Origin: Selenomonas ruminantium subsp. lactilytica TAM6421
Lineage (GTDB): Bacteria > Bacillota > Negativicutes > Selenomonadales > Selenomonadaceae
DNA length: 64,000 bases
Assembly: GCF_000284095.1 (NCBI RefSeq)
Contig: NC_017078.1
Location: forward strand, 62,001 to 126,000
Direction of reading: 5' to 3'
The position numbers and the translations under genes were made by a program. Positions within the stretch are counted from its first letter, which is position 1; each line of letters opens with the position of its first letter. The notes beneath the pieces are model-generated. The model worked only from the letters and a program-made list of their open reading frames with translations. It was not told where the DNA came from and did no database searches. Below, in pieces: positions 52,369 through 61,858 of this stretch.

Positions 52369-54516
52369 ATGCGCCAGGTGAGGATTGGCATCGATGTAGG
52401 CGGCACCTTTACCGATGCTGTCGCCATTGACAATGATACCTATGAAATCATAGCCCAGGAAAAGATTCCGACCACTCATGGAGCAAAAGAGGGGGTGGCA
52501 GAGGGAATCATCACGGTCCTGCAGAATATCCTGGAAAAAAATCATATTGCTCCGGAAGAGGTGGTATTCATCGCCCATGGTACCACTCAGGCAACTAATG
52601 CCCTGCTGGAAGGTGATGTGGCCGTGACCGGGGTGCTGGCCATGGGCAGCGGTATGGAATCAAGTCGCGCCCAGACCGCCAGCGATGTGGGGAATATTCT
52701 CCTGGCCCCGGGAAAGTTTCTTTCTGTCCTGCATGAATATGTGGAGACAGAGGATGCGACAGCTGCGGCTGACCAGATTCGGGAGAAACTTGCAGCCTTG
52801 CAGCAGGCTGGTGCCGAAGTCATTGTGGCTACAGAATCCTTTGGGGTGGATGATGAGGCCAACGAAAAGTTTGTGATGAAGATGGCCCGGGAAATGGGGC
52901 TTTATGCCACGGGGGGCCATGAGGTGTCCCAGCTCTATGGCCTGCGCGTCAGGACGCGGACGGCAGTGGTCAATGGCAGCCTGATTCCGAAGATGATGGA
53001 AACGGCAGATATGACGGAAGCTTGCGTCAAGCGCTCCGGCATTTCGGCCTCTCTGATGATCATGCGCTGCGACGGCGGTGTCATGACGGTGGATGAAGTC
53101 CGCAGGCGGCCTATCCTTACCATGTTGTCCGGGCTGGCAGCTGGTGTGGCGGGTGTCCTAATGTATGAGCGCCTGTCCGATGGCATCTTTCTGGAGTCCG
53201 GCGGCACCTCTACAGATATTTCCGTGGTGAAGGACGGCCGCGTCATGGTGCGCTACGGCGAAGTAGGCGGGCACAAGACCTACCTTTCCTCCTTGGATGT
53301 CCGCACCCTGGGCGTAGCCGGCGGCAGCATGATACGGGTGGAAAGGGGAAAGATTACCGATGTAGGGCCCCGCAGTGCACACATTGCCGGGCTGGCTTAT
53401 GAGGTCTTTTCCCCGGCACTGGCTGATCCTCATCTGGAGCTGGTGGCGCCACTAAAAGACGATGCACCGGTCTATGCCTCTGTCGTCGGCAGTGACGGGC
53501 GCCGTGTTTCCCTGACACTGGCCGGGGCCGCCAATCTTTTAGGCAGCGTCCCCGAAAATGATTATGTCAATGCCGGAAAGGCAGGACGGGAAGCCACCAG
53601 AGTTGCCTGGGGAGCACTGGGAAAGGCCCTTGGCTGCAGCGCAGAAGAAGCGGCACAAAAGGCGATGGATATAGCCGCAGATAAGATCTGGGAGATCGTT
53701 GCCCGTCTGATCCGTGAGTATGAGCTATCGCCTCAGGTTCTTTGTCTGGCCGGGGGTGGCGGCAGCGGCGGCGTTATCGTCCCCTATCTGGGCAGGTGGA
53801 AAGATATCCGCTGGAAGATCGTGAAAAATGCCCCGATTATCTCCACCATAGGCGTAGCAATGGCCATGGTGCGGGAAGTGGTGGAACGCACGGTGGTGCA
53901 GCCCTCGGAGGAAGATATCCGAGCCATTCGCCGGGAGGCCATGGAGAAGGTCCTGCGTTCCGGAGCTCAGGAGTCTACTGTGGAAATTGCCATCGAGATT
54001 GACCGGCAGGCCAATATCCTGCGGGCTGTGGCCATGGGAGCCACCGAACTGCGCAAGCACGAAGGGGCAGAGAGGGCGCTTTCGTCAGAGGAGCTTCAGG
54101 CCCTGGCGGCGCAGTCTATGGAGCTGCCCCCTGAAAATGTCAAGGAATCTGCAGCGGCGGGAGCATGGCATGTTTTTGATGGGCAGTACAAGAAGCGCAT
54201 CCTGGGGCTTATCCCGGTCAAAAAGCATAAGGTGCGTGTGCTGAACCGACATGGTGTAGTGTGCCTCCAAAGGGAAGCCCTCGGCGCTATTGTCTGTACC
54301 AAGGCAGAGCTGGAGGCGGAACTGAAATCCCTGCTGGAGGATACCGTGGAATACGGAGCGACTGGCGGCGAACTGCCGGGGCTTTTCGCCTATTATGGGG
54401 AAAAACAGCTGAATCTCAGCGGCCTTGCCAGCCGGGAACAGGTGCTGGATCTCATGAAGTTGGAAGCAGAGCTCCTGCCGGAGGATGAGAAGATCATTGT
54501 GCTGGCAGTGCGCTGA
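52369..54516 (+). CDS. hyuA: Hydantoinase/oxoprolinase family protein, subunit A
   Basis: The 715-residue protein begins with an actin-like phosphate loop (RIGIDVGGTFTDAVAID) and the Hydant_A_N domain, with VVFIAHGTTQATNALLEGDV, then the main domain with DGIFLESGGTSTDISVVKDG and LAGGGGSGGVIVPYLGRWK. ATP-dependent hydantoinases and 5-oxoprolinases need a partner HyuB; none is present next to it, so it may be a stand-alone member with another cyclic amide or ketone substrate. The start follows GAGGAGGGAGATAG, 20 bases after the permease gene, consistent with one operon. Confidence 0.9.
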   Translation: MRQVRIGIDVGGTFTDAVAIDNDTYEIIAQEKIPTTHGAKEGVAEGIITVLQNILEKNHIAPEEVVFIAHGTTQATNALLEGDVAVTGVLAMGSGMESSRAQTASDVGNILLAPGKFLSVLHEYVETEDATAAADQIREKLAALQQAGAEVIVATESFGVDDEANEKFVMKMAREMGLYATGGHEVSQLYGLRVRTRTAVVNGSLIPKMMETADMTEACVKRSGISASLMIMRCDGGVMTVDEVRRRPILTMLSGLAAGVAGVLMYERLSDGIFLESGGTSTDISVVKDGRVMVRYGEVGGHKTYLSSLDVRTLGVAGGSMIRVERGKITDVGPRSAHIAGLAYEVFSPALADPHLELVAPLKDDAPVYASVVGSDGRRVSLTLAGAANLLGSVPENDYVNAGKAGREATRVAWGALGKALGCSAEEAAQKAMDIAADKIWEIVARLIREYELSPQVLCLAGGGGSGGVIVPYLGRWKDIRWKIVKNAPIISTIGVAMAMVREVVERTVVQPSEEDIRAIRREAMEKVLRSGAQESTVEIAIEIDRQANILRAVAMGATELRKHEGAERALSSEELQALAAQSMELPPENVKESAAAGAWHVFDGQYKKRILGLIPVKKHKVRVLNRHGVVCLQREALGAIVCTKAELEAELKSLLEDTVEYGATGGELPGLFAYYGEKQLNLSGLASREQVLDLMKLEAELLPEDEKIIVLAVR

Positions 54517-54554
54517 TAATTTGACGATCAGCCGATCTATAGAAGGGAGAATAT

Positions 54555-57074
54555 ATGAAAATACGCAAAAAGACAAAGACCTGGCTGGCTATCGCTGTGG
54601 CAGGCTGGCTGTCGGCTTCCGGATCTGCTGCCGCAGAGGATCAGACTTATTATGGCTGGGGAGATGGCAGCAATACAGGGAATATATCCGATGTGAACTG
54701 GGTTTTGGATCAGGATTACGATCATTACGGCGGCCATCAGTGGTTTTTCAATGCCTATACCCAGGAGGGGACAGTTTCAAACAGTACCTTGACGATAAAT
54801 GGGGGGACTTACACAGTCGATGGGGATACCTCCGCTGGCTCGGGTAAATACTCCAACTACTTTTACGGCGGATTCACGCGGAATAATGGCAGTGCCATTG
54901 GCAATGGTATTATCATCAATGACGGCAATTTCGTCAATAAATCCGGAACAAAGCAATCGGCTGGCATTTATGCCGGCAATGCCATGGATAAGGGATATGC
55001 TGCCTCGGATAACTACGTTACGGTGAATGGGGGAAGTTTTGAGGGGCAGACCTTCATTGCCGCAGGTCTTGGCAATAGAGGCAGCGATGCCATAAACAAT
55101 CGTGTCACAGTCAATGACGGTACATTCGAAAAGGGCGTTTACCTTTTTGGGGCACGCGCTTATAGCACAGGCAATACCGACAATAATACGGTAACGGTAA
55201 AGGGTGGCACCATTGGCGGCTACCGGGCGTTCATCTGGGGCGGCAAGGCCGATGATGGCGATGCGCGCAGCAATACGGTAAATCTTGCGGGAGGGGCAGT
55301 GGCTGACCTGGCTTCCAGTGAAAGCATCTATAAAGAGACTTTCACCGAGTACGAGCCAGGTGATGCTGAATTCTATGGCGGCTACACCCTTAATGGGAAT
55401 GCCATCAGCAACACGGTCAATATCAGTGGCGGCTCCATTTCCACCAGCGGCACAGGGCTGGTATACGGCGGCTACTCCCGCACGGGCAATGCCAACGATA
55501 ACACGATAAATGTCTTTGGCGGCAGTGCAGCGAGCAAGCTGACTTTGCTTGGCGGATTCGCTGCTGCCGGGAATGCCTCGGGCAATACCATAAATCTCCT
55601 GGGCGGCTCCGGGAACGGGGAGGTATACCTGCATGGCGGCATGACCATGAGCAGCACGGGCAATGCCACCGGCAATAAGGTTGCCATTTACATTCCGGCG
55701 AAACTGATGGATGTCTGCGGTGGTGTGTATCTGACAGGGAATAGCACGGATGGCTTTGGTTATAACATCACAAATGGCGGTGACCTGCGCACGGGCAATG
55801 CGCTTTATCTTGCCTCGTCAGGGATAAGGGCCAATAATATCTATAATTTCGAGACGGTGGCGTTCCATTTGCCCGCATCTTATCAACCCGGCAGCAATAT
55901 GCTGACCATAACCGGTACCGCTGATACGGACCTGACGGGTACAAGACTGGTTTTGTCCGCAGCAGAAGGGGCATCTCTTGCACAGGGCCAAACCATAAAT
56001 CTTATTTCCTCCCAAGGAAACATTCTTTATGACGGTCAGAATACCGGCACGCTGAAGCAGGGGATTTCCCTTAATTACGGCTATACCCTTAGCAATGATT
56101 CCCACAATCTGCAGGCAGTTTTAGGGGAGGCGGAGGTCAATCCGGAGACAAAATCCCTGGTGGAGACCCGTGCGGCGCAGGCAGGCTTTCTGAACCAGGG
56201 GGCAGATCTGCTGGCGGCAGATGGTCTGCATCAGGCAGAGAAGGCGTCCCGGACCGCTGGCACTGCTGCCGCGGGCGAATGGTCGCCATTCTTTGCCACC
56301 CAGGGCGGCAAATACCGCTATCAGACCGGTTCTCATGTGGACAGCCGTGGAGGCAGCGCCATCCTGGGCATAGCCAGGGAGGTCAGCAATAAAAACGGCA
56401 GACTCCTTTATGGCCTGGCCGGGGAATACGGCAAAGGCAGATATGACAGCTATAGCGCTAATCTGCACGGCAAGGGGGATAGTGATTATGCCGGGGCTGC
56501 GCTCTTTGTCCGGCAAAAGGACAAGGAAGGCATGTATTACGAGGGCAGTCTCCGCGCCGGCAAAACCAAGGCAGATTACAGCTCCCGGGATTTTACGGGA
56601 TATGCAGGCACGCCTGTTGGTTATGATACCAACAGCCATTACTGGGGGGCGCATCTGGGGCTGGGTAAGATCATGAGCCTCAGGCAGAACAATGAATTGG
56701 ATGTTTCCCTCCGCTATTTTTACAGCCATACAGGCAGTGATTCTGCCCGTTTGAGCACAGGCGAAACCTATGATTTTGCTGCCGTCAGCAGTCATCGGGT
56801 AAGACTGGGGGCCAAGCTGACTCATGCCTTCAATACGGAAAGCAAAGGCTATTTGGGCGCTTACTTCGAACATGAATTTGACGGTGATGCCAAGGCTGCC
56901 GTGGCCGGATACAGCACAGCCACACCAAGCCTCAAAGGCAACAGCGGTATATTGGAAATCGGCTGGCTGCATCAGCCGAAAAATAGCAATTTCACGCTGA
57001 ACCTTGGCGTGACTGCAGCCTGCGGCAAACAGCGAGGAGCGGCGGGCAAGGTGGGCCTGATGTGGAAATTCTGA
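54555..57074 (+). CDS. Autotransporter adhesin (type Va secretion)
   Basis: The 839-residue protein has a basic, hydrophobic signal peptide ending near ASGSAAA, a passenger of about 500 residues and a C-terminal beta barrel of about 270 residues (from about 570, ending AAGKVGLMWKF with terminal Phe). The passenger repeats a unit of 30-45 residues of the type GNA..N.V.I.GG, e.g. NTVNISGGSISTSGTGLVYG and NTINVFGGSAASKLTLLGGF, giving a beta-helix stalk. It would be displayed on the outer membrane. It follows the hydantoinase-like gene by 38 bases, an unusual neighbour. Start follows GAAGGGAGAATAT. Confidence 0.9.
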   Translation: MKIRKKTKTWLAIAVAGWLSASGSAAAEDQTYYGWGDGSNTGNISDVNWVLDQDYDHYGGHQWFFNAYTQEGTVSNSTLTINGGTYTVDGDTSAGSGKYSNYFYGGFTRNNGSAIGNGIIINDGNFVNKSGTKQSAGIYAGNAMDKGYAASDNYVTVNGGSFEGQTFIAAGLGNRGSDAINNRVTVNDGTFEKGVYLFGARAYSTGNTDNNTVTVKGGTIGGYRAFIWGGKADDGDARSNTVNLAGGAVADLASSESIYKETFTEYEPGDAEFYGGYTLNGNAISNTVNISGGSISTSGTGLVYGGYSRTGNANDNTINVFGGSAASKLTLLGGFAAAGNASGNTINLLGGSGNGEVYLHGGMTMSSTGNATGNKVAIYIPAKLMDVCGGVYLTGNSTDGFGYNITNGGDLRTGNALYLASSGIRANNIYNFETVAFHLPASYQPGSNMLTITGTADTDLTGTRLVLSAAEGASLAQGQTINLISSQGNILYDGQNTGTLKQGISLNYGYTLSNDSHNLQAVLGEAEVNPETKSLVETRAAQAGFLNQGADLLAADGLHQAEKASRTAGTAAAGEWSPFFATQGGKYRYQTGSHVDSRGGSAILGIAREVSNKNGRLLYGLAGEYGKGRYDSYSANLHGKGDSDYAGAALFVRQKDKEGMYYEGSLRAGKTKADYSSRDFTGYAGTPVGYDTNSHYWGAHLGLGKIMSLRQNNELDVSLRYFYSHTGSDSARLSTGETYDFAAVSSHRVRLGAKLTHAFNTESKGYLGAYFEHEFDGDAKAAVAGYSTATPSLKGNSGILEIGWLHQPKNSNFTLNLGVTAACGKQRGAAGKVGLMWKF

Positions 57075-57109
57075 GGCTAAGTCACAAATCAGAGAAGGGA
57101 GAAAATTAC

Positions 57110-58483
57110 ATGCGTCAATACATTTTTGCGTACAGGCGAAGGATAGCTGGGGGAAAGAACATTATTCTTGCAGGAATCACAACTTTGCTGGTTTTGTTTG
57201 GTTTTGGAAGTACATCCAGTGCGTCGATTGCAATCCATGATGACAGGGCTGCGGCAGGTTATTGGACAGAGCGGAATCCGAATGGGGATGCACTGTACCT
57301 GACACAGGATGAGATTATTTCCGTCAATCAGGCGATGCGGGAGAAAACGTCAAGTTTGACGGATCTGCTGAGCTATCCCCAGACGGTTGATGGTGCAGAG
57401 GTGAAAGAGTTGATCCTTAGCGCGCAGCAGGATTTCCGTGGGGAAAAAGAACCCGGCGATCATTACGACAAGGGCGGCATGATGATCTCTCAGGAAGATT
57501 ACAATGCGGCACAGGACAACTGTAATCTGGAGGCCGTCCCGGCGAGCACCGCTATCTGCTACGGCGTAGTTACCATGCGCACCGATATGCGCCTCCTGCC
57601 AACCAGCAAATACTATTTCGATGACAAGTCCTTTCAGCATTATGACGATTTGCAGGGCACGGCTCTTGACCCTTGTGAACCGCTGCTTGTCCTGCATACC
57701 AGCAAGGATGGTGCCTTTGCGTTTGCTATCGGCCGTTACTACAAGGGCTGGGTAAGTATTGGTGCCATCGGCTTTGCGGAGCGGGCAAATTGGGAAAAAT
57801 ATGTGTCGCCTAAAAACTTCCTCGTGGTGACGGACCATAAGAAAAAAGTTCATGTGGGGGGCACCTGGGATGTCCTCTTCCAAATGGGCAGCATCATTCC
57901 GCTGAAATCAGCCAAAATGCGGAACGGTGCCTATCAAGCCATCGTTCCTGTGGAAGTAAATGGTCACCTTTCAGAAGCCAGGGTCGCCATAAAGGCAGAC
58001 AATACGGTAAATCCCGGGTATCTTCCCTGCACGCCGAATAATTTCGTGCGTCAGTCCCTGAAGTTTTTAGACGATGTCTATGGTTGGGGCGGCATGGAGG
58101 AGAGCGTTGACTGCTCTTCCTATGTGCAGGATGTCTACCGTTCCATGGGAATCCTGATTCCCCGTGATGCCGACCAGCAGGAACTAGCCATGAATCATTC
58201 CGTATCCCTGGAGGGGCTTGATAAAGCTGCCCGCTATCAAAAAGCAGCGGAGGCACCTGTTGGCGCACTGTTCTTCAAGCCAGGCCATGTGATGCTCTAT
58301 CTTGGCAAAGATGACAAAGGCACACCTCTGGCAATTCATTCAATCAGCAGCTATTTCACTTTCCCTGGCGGGAAGGCTCAAAAGCATTACATCCGGCAGG
58401 TACTGATTTCCGATTTCACGTTTCAAAACGGCAAGGCTGTTCCGACTATTGATGGCATGACTTCAATTGGAAGTTGTTTCTAG
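57110..58483 (+). CDS. Exported SH3-NlpC/P60 peptidase (peptidoglycan hydrolase)
   Basis: The 457-residue protein has a signal peptide (KNIILAGITTLLVLFGFGST), a bacterial SH3-like part in the middle (MRTDMRLLPTSKYYFDDKSF onward, as in the SH3/NlpC Dvh_0896/YkfC-like architecture) and a C-terminal NlpC/P60 domain with catalytic Cys335 (VDCSSYVQDVYR) and His393 (PGHVMLYLG). It should cleave gamma-D-Glu-diaminopimelate bonds in cell-wall peptides in the periplasm. I take ATG 57110 after AGAAGGGAGAAAATT; an in-frame start at 57062 would overlap the autotransporter gene end. Gaps on both sides are under 40 bases. Confidence 0.88.
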   Translation: MRQYIFAYRRRIAGGKNIILAGITTLLVLFGFGSTSSASIAIHDDRAAAGYWTERNPNGDALYLTQDEIISVNQAMREKTSSLTDLLSYPQTVDGAEVKELILSAQQDFRGEKEPGDHYDKGGMMISQEDYNAAQDNCNLEAVPASTAICYGVVTMRTDMRLLPTSKYYFDDKSFQHYDDLQGTALDPCEPLLVLHTSKDGAFAFAIGRYYKGWVSIGAIGFAERANWEKYVSPKNFLVVTDHKKKVHVGGTWDVLFQMGSIIPLKSAKMRNGAYQAIVPVEVNGHLSEARVAIKADNTVNPGYLPCTPNNFVRQSLKFLDDVYGWGGMEESVDCSSYVQDVYRSMGILIPRDADQQELAMNHSVSLEGLDKAARYQKAAEAPVGALFFKPGHVMLYLGKDDKGTPLAIHSISSYFTFPGGKAQKHYIRQVLISDFTFQNGKAVPTIDGMTSIGSCF

Positions 58484-58507
58484 ACTTTTTATAGGGGGAT
58501 GATAGAA

Positions 58508-59353
58508 ATGAAATTTGATATCAAAAAGAAAATGATTGCAGCTGCTCTTGCCAGCGCGGTAACAATCGGTGCGGGAATCGGTGTATCTCCTGCGTATGCT
58601 GCTCAGTCGGACAGGGAGAGCATTGCTCAGGTGGCTCTCTTGCAATCCCTGGCTCAGGGATATTTTGGCGGTACGGTTACGGCCGGAGAGCTTCGTACGC
58701 TTGGCGATACGGGAATCGGAACTTTCGAGGGACTCAACGGCGAGATGATCGTACTGGATGGCAAGGTCTATCAGGCCTTGGGGGACGGACGTGTCATTGT
58801 TGCTCCTGACAAGACAATTATTCCTTATGCCACAGTGACTTTCTTTGACCAGGATATTGCCATCAAACTTAAAGACATCAAGGATAAGGCAGAATTTGAA
58901 AAGATTTTGAATGAGGCGGTTCATAAGCATGGAGCCAACAGTTTCTATATGGTAAAACTGCATGCGCAATTTGATTCCGTTCTGTTCCGGAGTGAATATG
59001 GCAGCAAGGAGCCGTATCCAACACTAGTAGAAGCATTGAAGGGCAAACAGACGGAGTTTACTGAGAAAAAAATAAACGGCACATTGGTGGGCCTGTATTG
59101 CCCCAGCTATATGGGAGAACTCAACTCCGTGGGCTGGCATTTCCACTTCCTTTCGGATGACAAGCAAAAAGGCGGCCACATTTTGGAACTATCCCTTAAA
59201 GAAGGGAAAATCTATTTGGACAAGACGGATAAGTTCACTATGATCCTGCATGATGACAAGAAATTCCATGACATCAATCTAGCCAAGGATATGAAGGAAG
59301 ATATCCGCAGTGCGGAACAGGACACCAAGAGCAATTTGCAAGAGAAAAAGTAA
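58508..59353 (+). CDS. budA: Alpha-acetolactate decarboxylase with signal peptide
   Basis: The 281-residue protein has a clear signal peptide (IKKKMIAAALASAVTIGAGI, cleavage near PAYA). The rest is an acetolactate decarboxylase: GTFEGLNGEMIVLDGKVYQA with Glu79, and the zinc ligands His211, His213 and His224 in GWHFHFLSDDKQKGGHILEL, with the same spacing (2 and 11) as in the Brevibacillus enzyme. It converts 2-acetolactate to acetoin. Export is unusual but known for the Brevibacillus enzyme. Residues after about 258 form a charged tail (KDMKEDIRSAEQDTKSNLQE). It follows the NlpC/P60 gene by 24 bases with GGGGGATGATAG upstream of the start. Confidence 0.9.
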   Translation: MKFDIKKKMIAAALASAVTIGAGIGVSPAYAAQSDRESIAQVALLQSLAQGYFGGTVTAGELRTLGDTGIGTFEGLNGEMIVLDGKVYQALGDGRVIVAPDKTIIPYATVTFFDQDIAIKLKDIKDKAEFEKILNEAVHKHGANSFYMVKLHAQFDSVLFRSEYGSKEPYPTLVEALKGKQTEFTEKKINGTLVGLYCPSYMGELNSVGWHFHFLSDDKQKGGHILELSLKEGKIYLDKTDKFTMILHDDKKFHDINLAKDMKEDIRSAEQDTKSNLQEKK

Positions 59354-59367
59354 GTGGAGGTCTATTT

Positions 59368-59481
59368 ATGCGTAAAGACCTTAGGAAAATCATTTGTGGT
59401 GTGTTTTGGGCAGCCAGCCTGACCGTTTCTTTTCCTGTGGATCTGACCTTGTTTGATATGCAGACGGGCAAGGATGTGTAA
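59368..59481 (+). CDS. Very small exported-looking peptide, possibly truncated
   Basis: A 37-codon frame starts at ATG 59368 with GTGGAGGTC upstream and reads MRKDLRKIICGVFWAASLTV, a signal-peptide-like start, then ends after DMQTGKDV. It may be the 5' stub of an exported protein gene. A terminator hairpin follows within 14 bases. I recognise no family. Confidence 0.4.
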   Translation: MRKDLRKIICGVFWAASLTVSFPVDLTLFDMQTGKDV

Positions 59482-59494
59482 GGAATTCATAATA

Positions 59495-59516
59495 GGGGCT
59501 GCGTTATCACAGCCCC
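59495..59516 (+). terminator. Hairpin terminator at the end of the surface/metabolic operon
   Basis: GGGGCTG (59495-59501) pairs perfectly with CAGCCCC (59510-59516), followed by TTCAGTCTT. Confidence 0.65.
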
Positions 59517-59563
59517 TTCAGTCTTAAAATATGGCCTTATCTAGCAGAGGGGAGGGGGAGATC

Positions 59564-59957
59564 GTGAGAGCGTTACGGATGATTACGTTTTTTGGCCTGG
59601 TTCTATGATTATTGCTTCGCCTGGCGGCTTGTCTAGCCAATCCACTGACTACGGAGGAGGAAGTTGCCAGCGGCCGCATTGGCACATGGCCAGGTTCCTT
59701 GTGCCCGATACGGCTATGATTACAAACTCACGGTGGCCACCTTTGAAACCGGCATGGCCGGGGTGAGTACGGGACAGTTTGACATGGGATTCTGCGCCGT
59801 GGAATATCAGCCGGAACGGGCCGAGCATTATCTGTTCTCGGAAAAGACCTGCGAAGCTGACTGCGTGCTGGCCGTTCGCTCCGATGGCGATACCGGGCTC
59901 AGGCTAGGGCAGATTCTTCGCCAGAAATTTCAGGATACCTTCCTGTGGGAGGACAGA
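59564..59957 (+). pseudogene. Amino-acid ABC importer substrate-binding protein, decayed
   Basis: A GTG start at 59564 (AGGGGAGGGGGAG upstream) opens a lipoprotein-like signal (RMITFFGLVL, then LLLRLAACLANPLTT) interrupted by TGA at 59606-59608. EEEVASGRIGTWPGSL resembles the start of the solute-binding domain, and after a deletion and frameshift near 59705, GYDYKLTVATFETGMAGVST and GQFDMGFCAVEYQPERAEHY resemble its middle. The gene is thus broken at least twice and its end is missing. Confidence 0.7.
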
Positions 59958-60279
59958 TGGAAACTCTTCGGCCAAGGCCTTCAGCTATCCTGATGAGCTG
60001 TCCGGGGGCCAGCAGCAGCGGGTGGCCATTGTCCGGGCCCTGGCCATGGAGCCGGAAATCCTCCTTTTGGATGAGCCCACCTCGGCGCTGGACCTCACCA
60101 TGACTGGGGAGGTGGAGGCCGTTATTAGGAGGGTAGCCGCCTCCGGTGTCACTATGATGCTGGTGACCCATAGCATGGAACTTGCCCAAAGGGTTTCTAC
60201 CCGCATTCTTTACTTGGATGAGGGAGGCATATACGAGCCTGCAAATAAAAAGTCAAGCATAAATTTCGGAATGGAGTAA
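59958..60279 (+). pseudogene. ABC transporter ATPase, C-terminal half remnant
   Basis: The frame reads AKAFSYPDELSGGQQQRVAI, then VRALAMEPEILLLDEPTSAL and MMLVTHSMELAQRVSTRILY: signature motif, Walker B and H-loop of a polar amino-acid importer ATPase. Walker A and the first half are missing. The permease gene that normally lies between binding protein and ATPase is gone, so a single deletion from binding-protein gene to ATPase gene explains the join near 59957. Confidence 0.75.
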
Positions 60280-60359
60280 ATTTCTATGAAGTGATTTTAT
60301 GGCACGACAAAAAGGCTGCCGCAATGCGTCAACCTGTAAAGAATTTTCTGAAATTGTTA

Positions 60360-61568
60360 TTATTCCAAAGGTAAGCTGCTTAAGTATTCCTTGACTTTAC
60401 CAAAGTAGATTCGCAGGAACTTATTTGCTCCGGCTGTCATGTAAACGTAGTAGGGCTTACCCTCATCACGTTTTTTCACCATGAATCTGTATACAGGGTC
60501 GTCTTCTGGTTGTAGCTTAATCAAGACATCCATTATGAGGTATAACGTTTTTCTCAGATATGGAGACCCATGTTTAGTGGTGTGAACGCTCTTTTGGGCA
60601 TAGTCACCAGATTCATTAACTCCAGGGTCTACACCTGCAAAGGCTGTAAGCTGACTGCGCTTGGTGAATTTATGCACATCGCCAATCTCGGCAATGAGCT
60701 GTGGGCCAAGAGTCGTTCCTACGCCGAACATGGACATAACAACAGGATATTCCGGCAGTTTGGAAGCTAGGCTATCCATTTGTTGACGAAGTTCCTCTAC
60801 GGCCTTGGAAATGGCATTTAGCTGTTCTACAGCCTGATGGATAAACATTTTCGTCATATCATCTTTAGGTAATATGGCAATCAGTTCCAACGAAGCATCA
60901 CGTATTTCCTTTGGCTTGTCAGGCTGGAAATTATAGCCGTGCTTTTTGCACCACTTCTGGTACTTGTCTGTAAAGGAAGACAGGCTGATATTGCAAACAC
61001 AATCCACATGCCAAAATTTTTCGATGAAGTCTATCCACTTTTCGCTGCCATCTGGCCGCTTGGGGCTGGTGAAGAATTTATTGGCTCCCGGATAGGTTTC
61101 ATCAACTAAGGCTATTAAATTGTTTTTGTATGCCGTCTGCTGCTTCTGGTAGAAGCTCATCTGGCGGTTCATGAGTTTGAGCTGTGTACGTATTTTATCC
61201 ATAGCTGTATACTGACGCAGCTCAGGCCATTTGTCAAGGGCGTAGCGTGCAATCTTCTTTGCATCAGCTTTATCTGTTTTGACGCGGCGCAGGGAGTTGT
61301 TATCGAAGTTCTTGATTAACTTGGGGTTCACAGCACTAACAAACAGGCCGGCACCAGAAAGCCAGCGAACCATTGGTTCGTAGTAGCGGCCTGTGTGCTC
61401 CAAGACAACGCGGCATTCGCCGTCTAAGGTATTTAAATAATTCACGAGGTCGTTCATGCCGCTTTTAGTGTGACGTACCTCAAAAGGTTTGGCTACTGTC
61501 TCACCAAAAGGCTTTACTACGGCAACTGTGCTTCTGCCTTTCGAGACATCAATCCCTACTGCGTTCAT
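60360..61568 (-). mobile_element. IS110-family transposase
   Basis: The 402-residue protein has an N-terminal RuvC-like DEDD domain (AVGIDVSKGRSTVAVVKPFG, then LEHTGRYYEPMVRWL and VKTDKADAKKIARYALDK) and the C-terminal Transposase_20 region (VVMSMFGVGTTLGPQLIAEI, AFAGVDPGVNESG and HTTKHGSPYLRK, whose Ser is the proposed nucleophile). I take ATG 61566-61568 after AAGGAGCGATGTAC. No terminal inverted repeats were seen, as usual for IS110. The frame is intact, so the element may be active. It sits between the collapsed ABC importer and the L,D-transpeptidase gene. Confidence 0.9.
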
Positions 61569-61790
61569 GTACATCGCTCCTTGAAGATAGAATTGCAATG
61601 GCGAACCATACTCCTCATTGCCGATTCAATCTCCTGTGGGTTGACACGGACGCATCTGGAAAGATAGCCCAACCTGCATAAATCGAACAGCTGGGAATGA
61701 GAGGATGGTAAACAGACTCGTATACGGACATGTAGGTCCTAGGAGGAATCCCGTCTAACCATTACCTCACTATTTTACCAGCTTAAACAA
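61569..61790 (-). ncRNA. Candidate bridge-RNA region of the IS110 element
   Basis: IS110-family elements of the classical group encode a structured bridge RNA in the non-coding end upstream of the transposase gene. The 220 bases here are gene-free and contain complementary segments on the transposase strand (GGTTGGG with CAACCC across a 30-base interval; CCTCTCATT with AATGAGG). Exact ends and loops cannot be assigned from one copy. Confidence 0.35.
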
Positions 61791-61858
61791 CGAGGTGGAT
61801 AGGAACGGTAGCTATCCGTTTCCAATCCATAGTTCTATTGTAGGAGGAGGAACGATTG

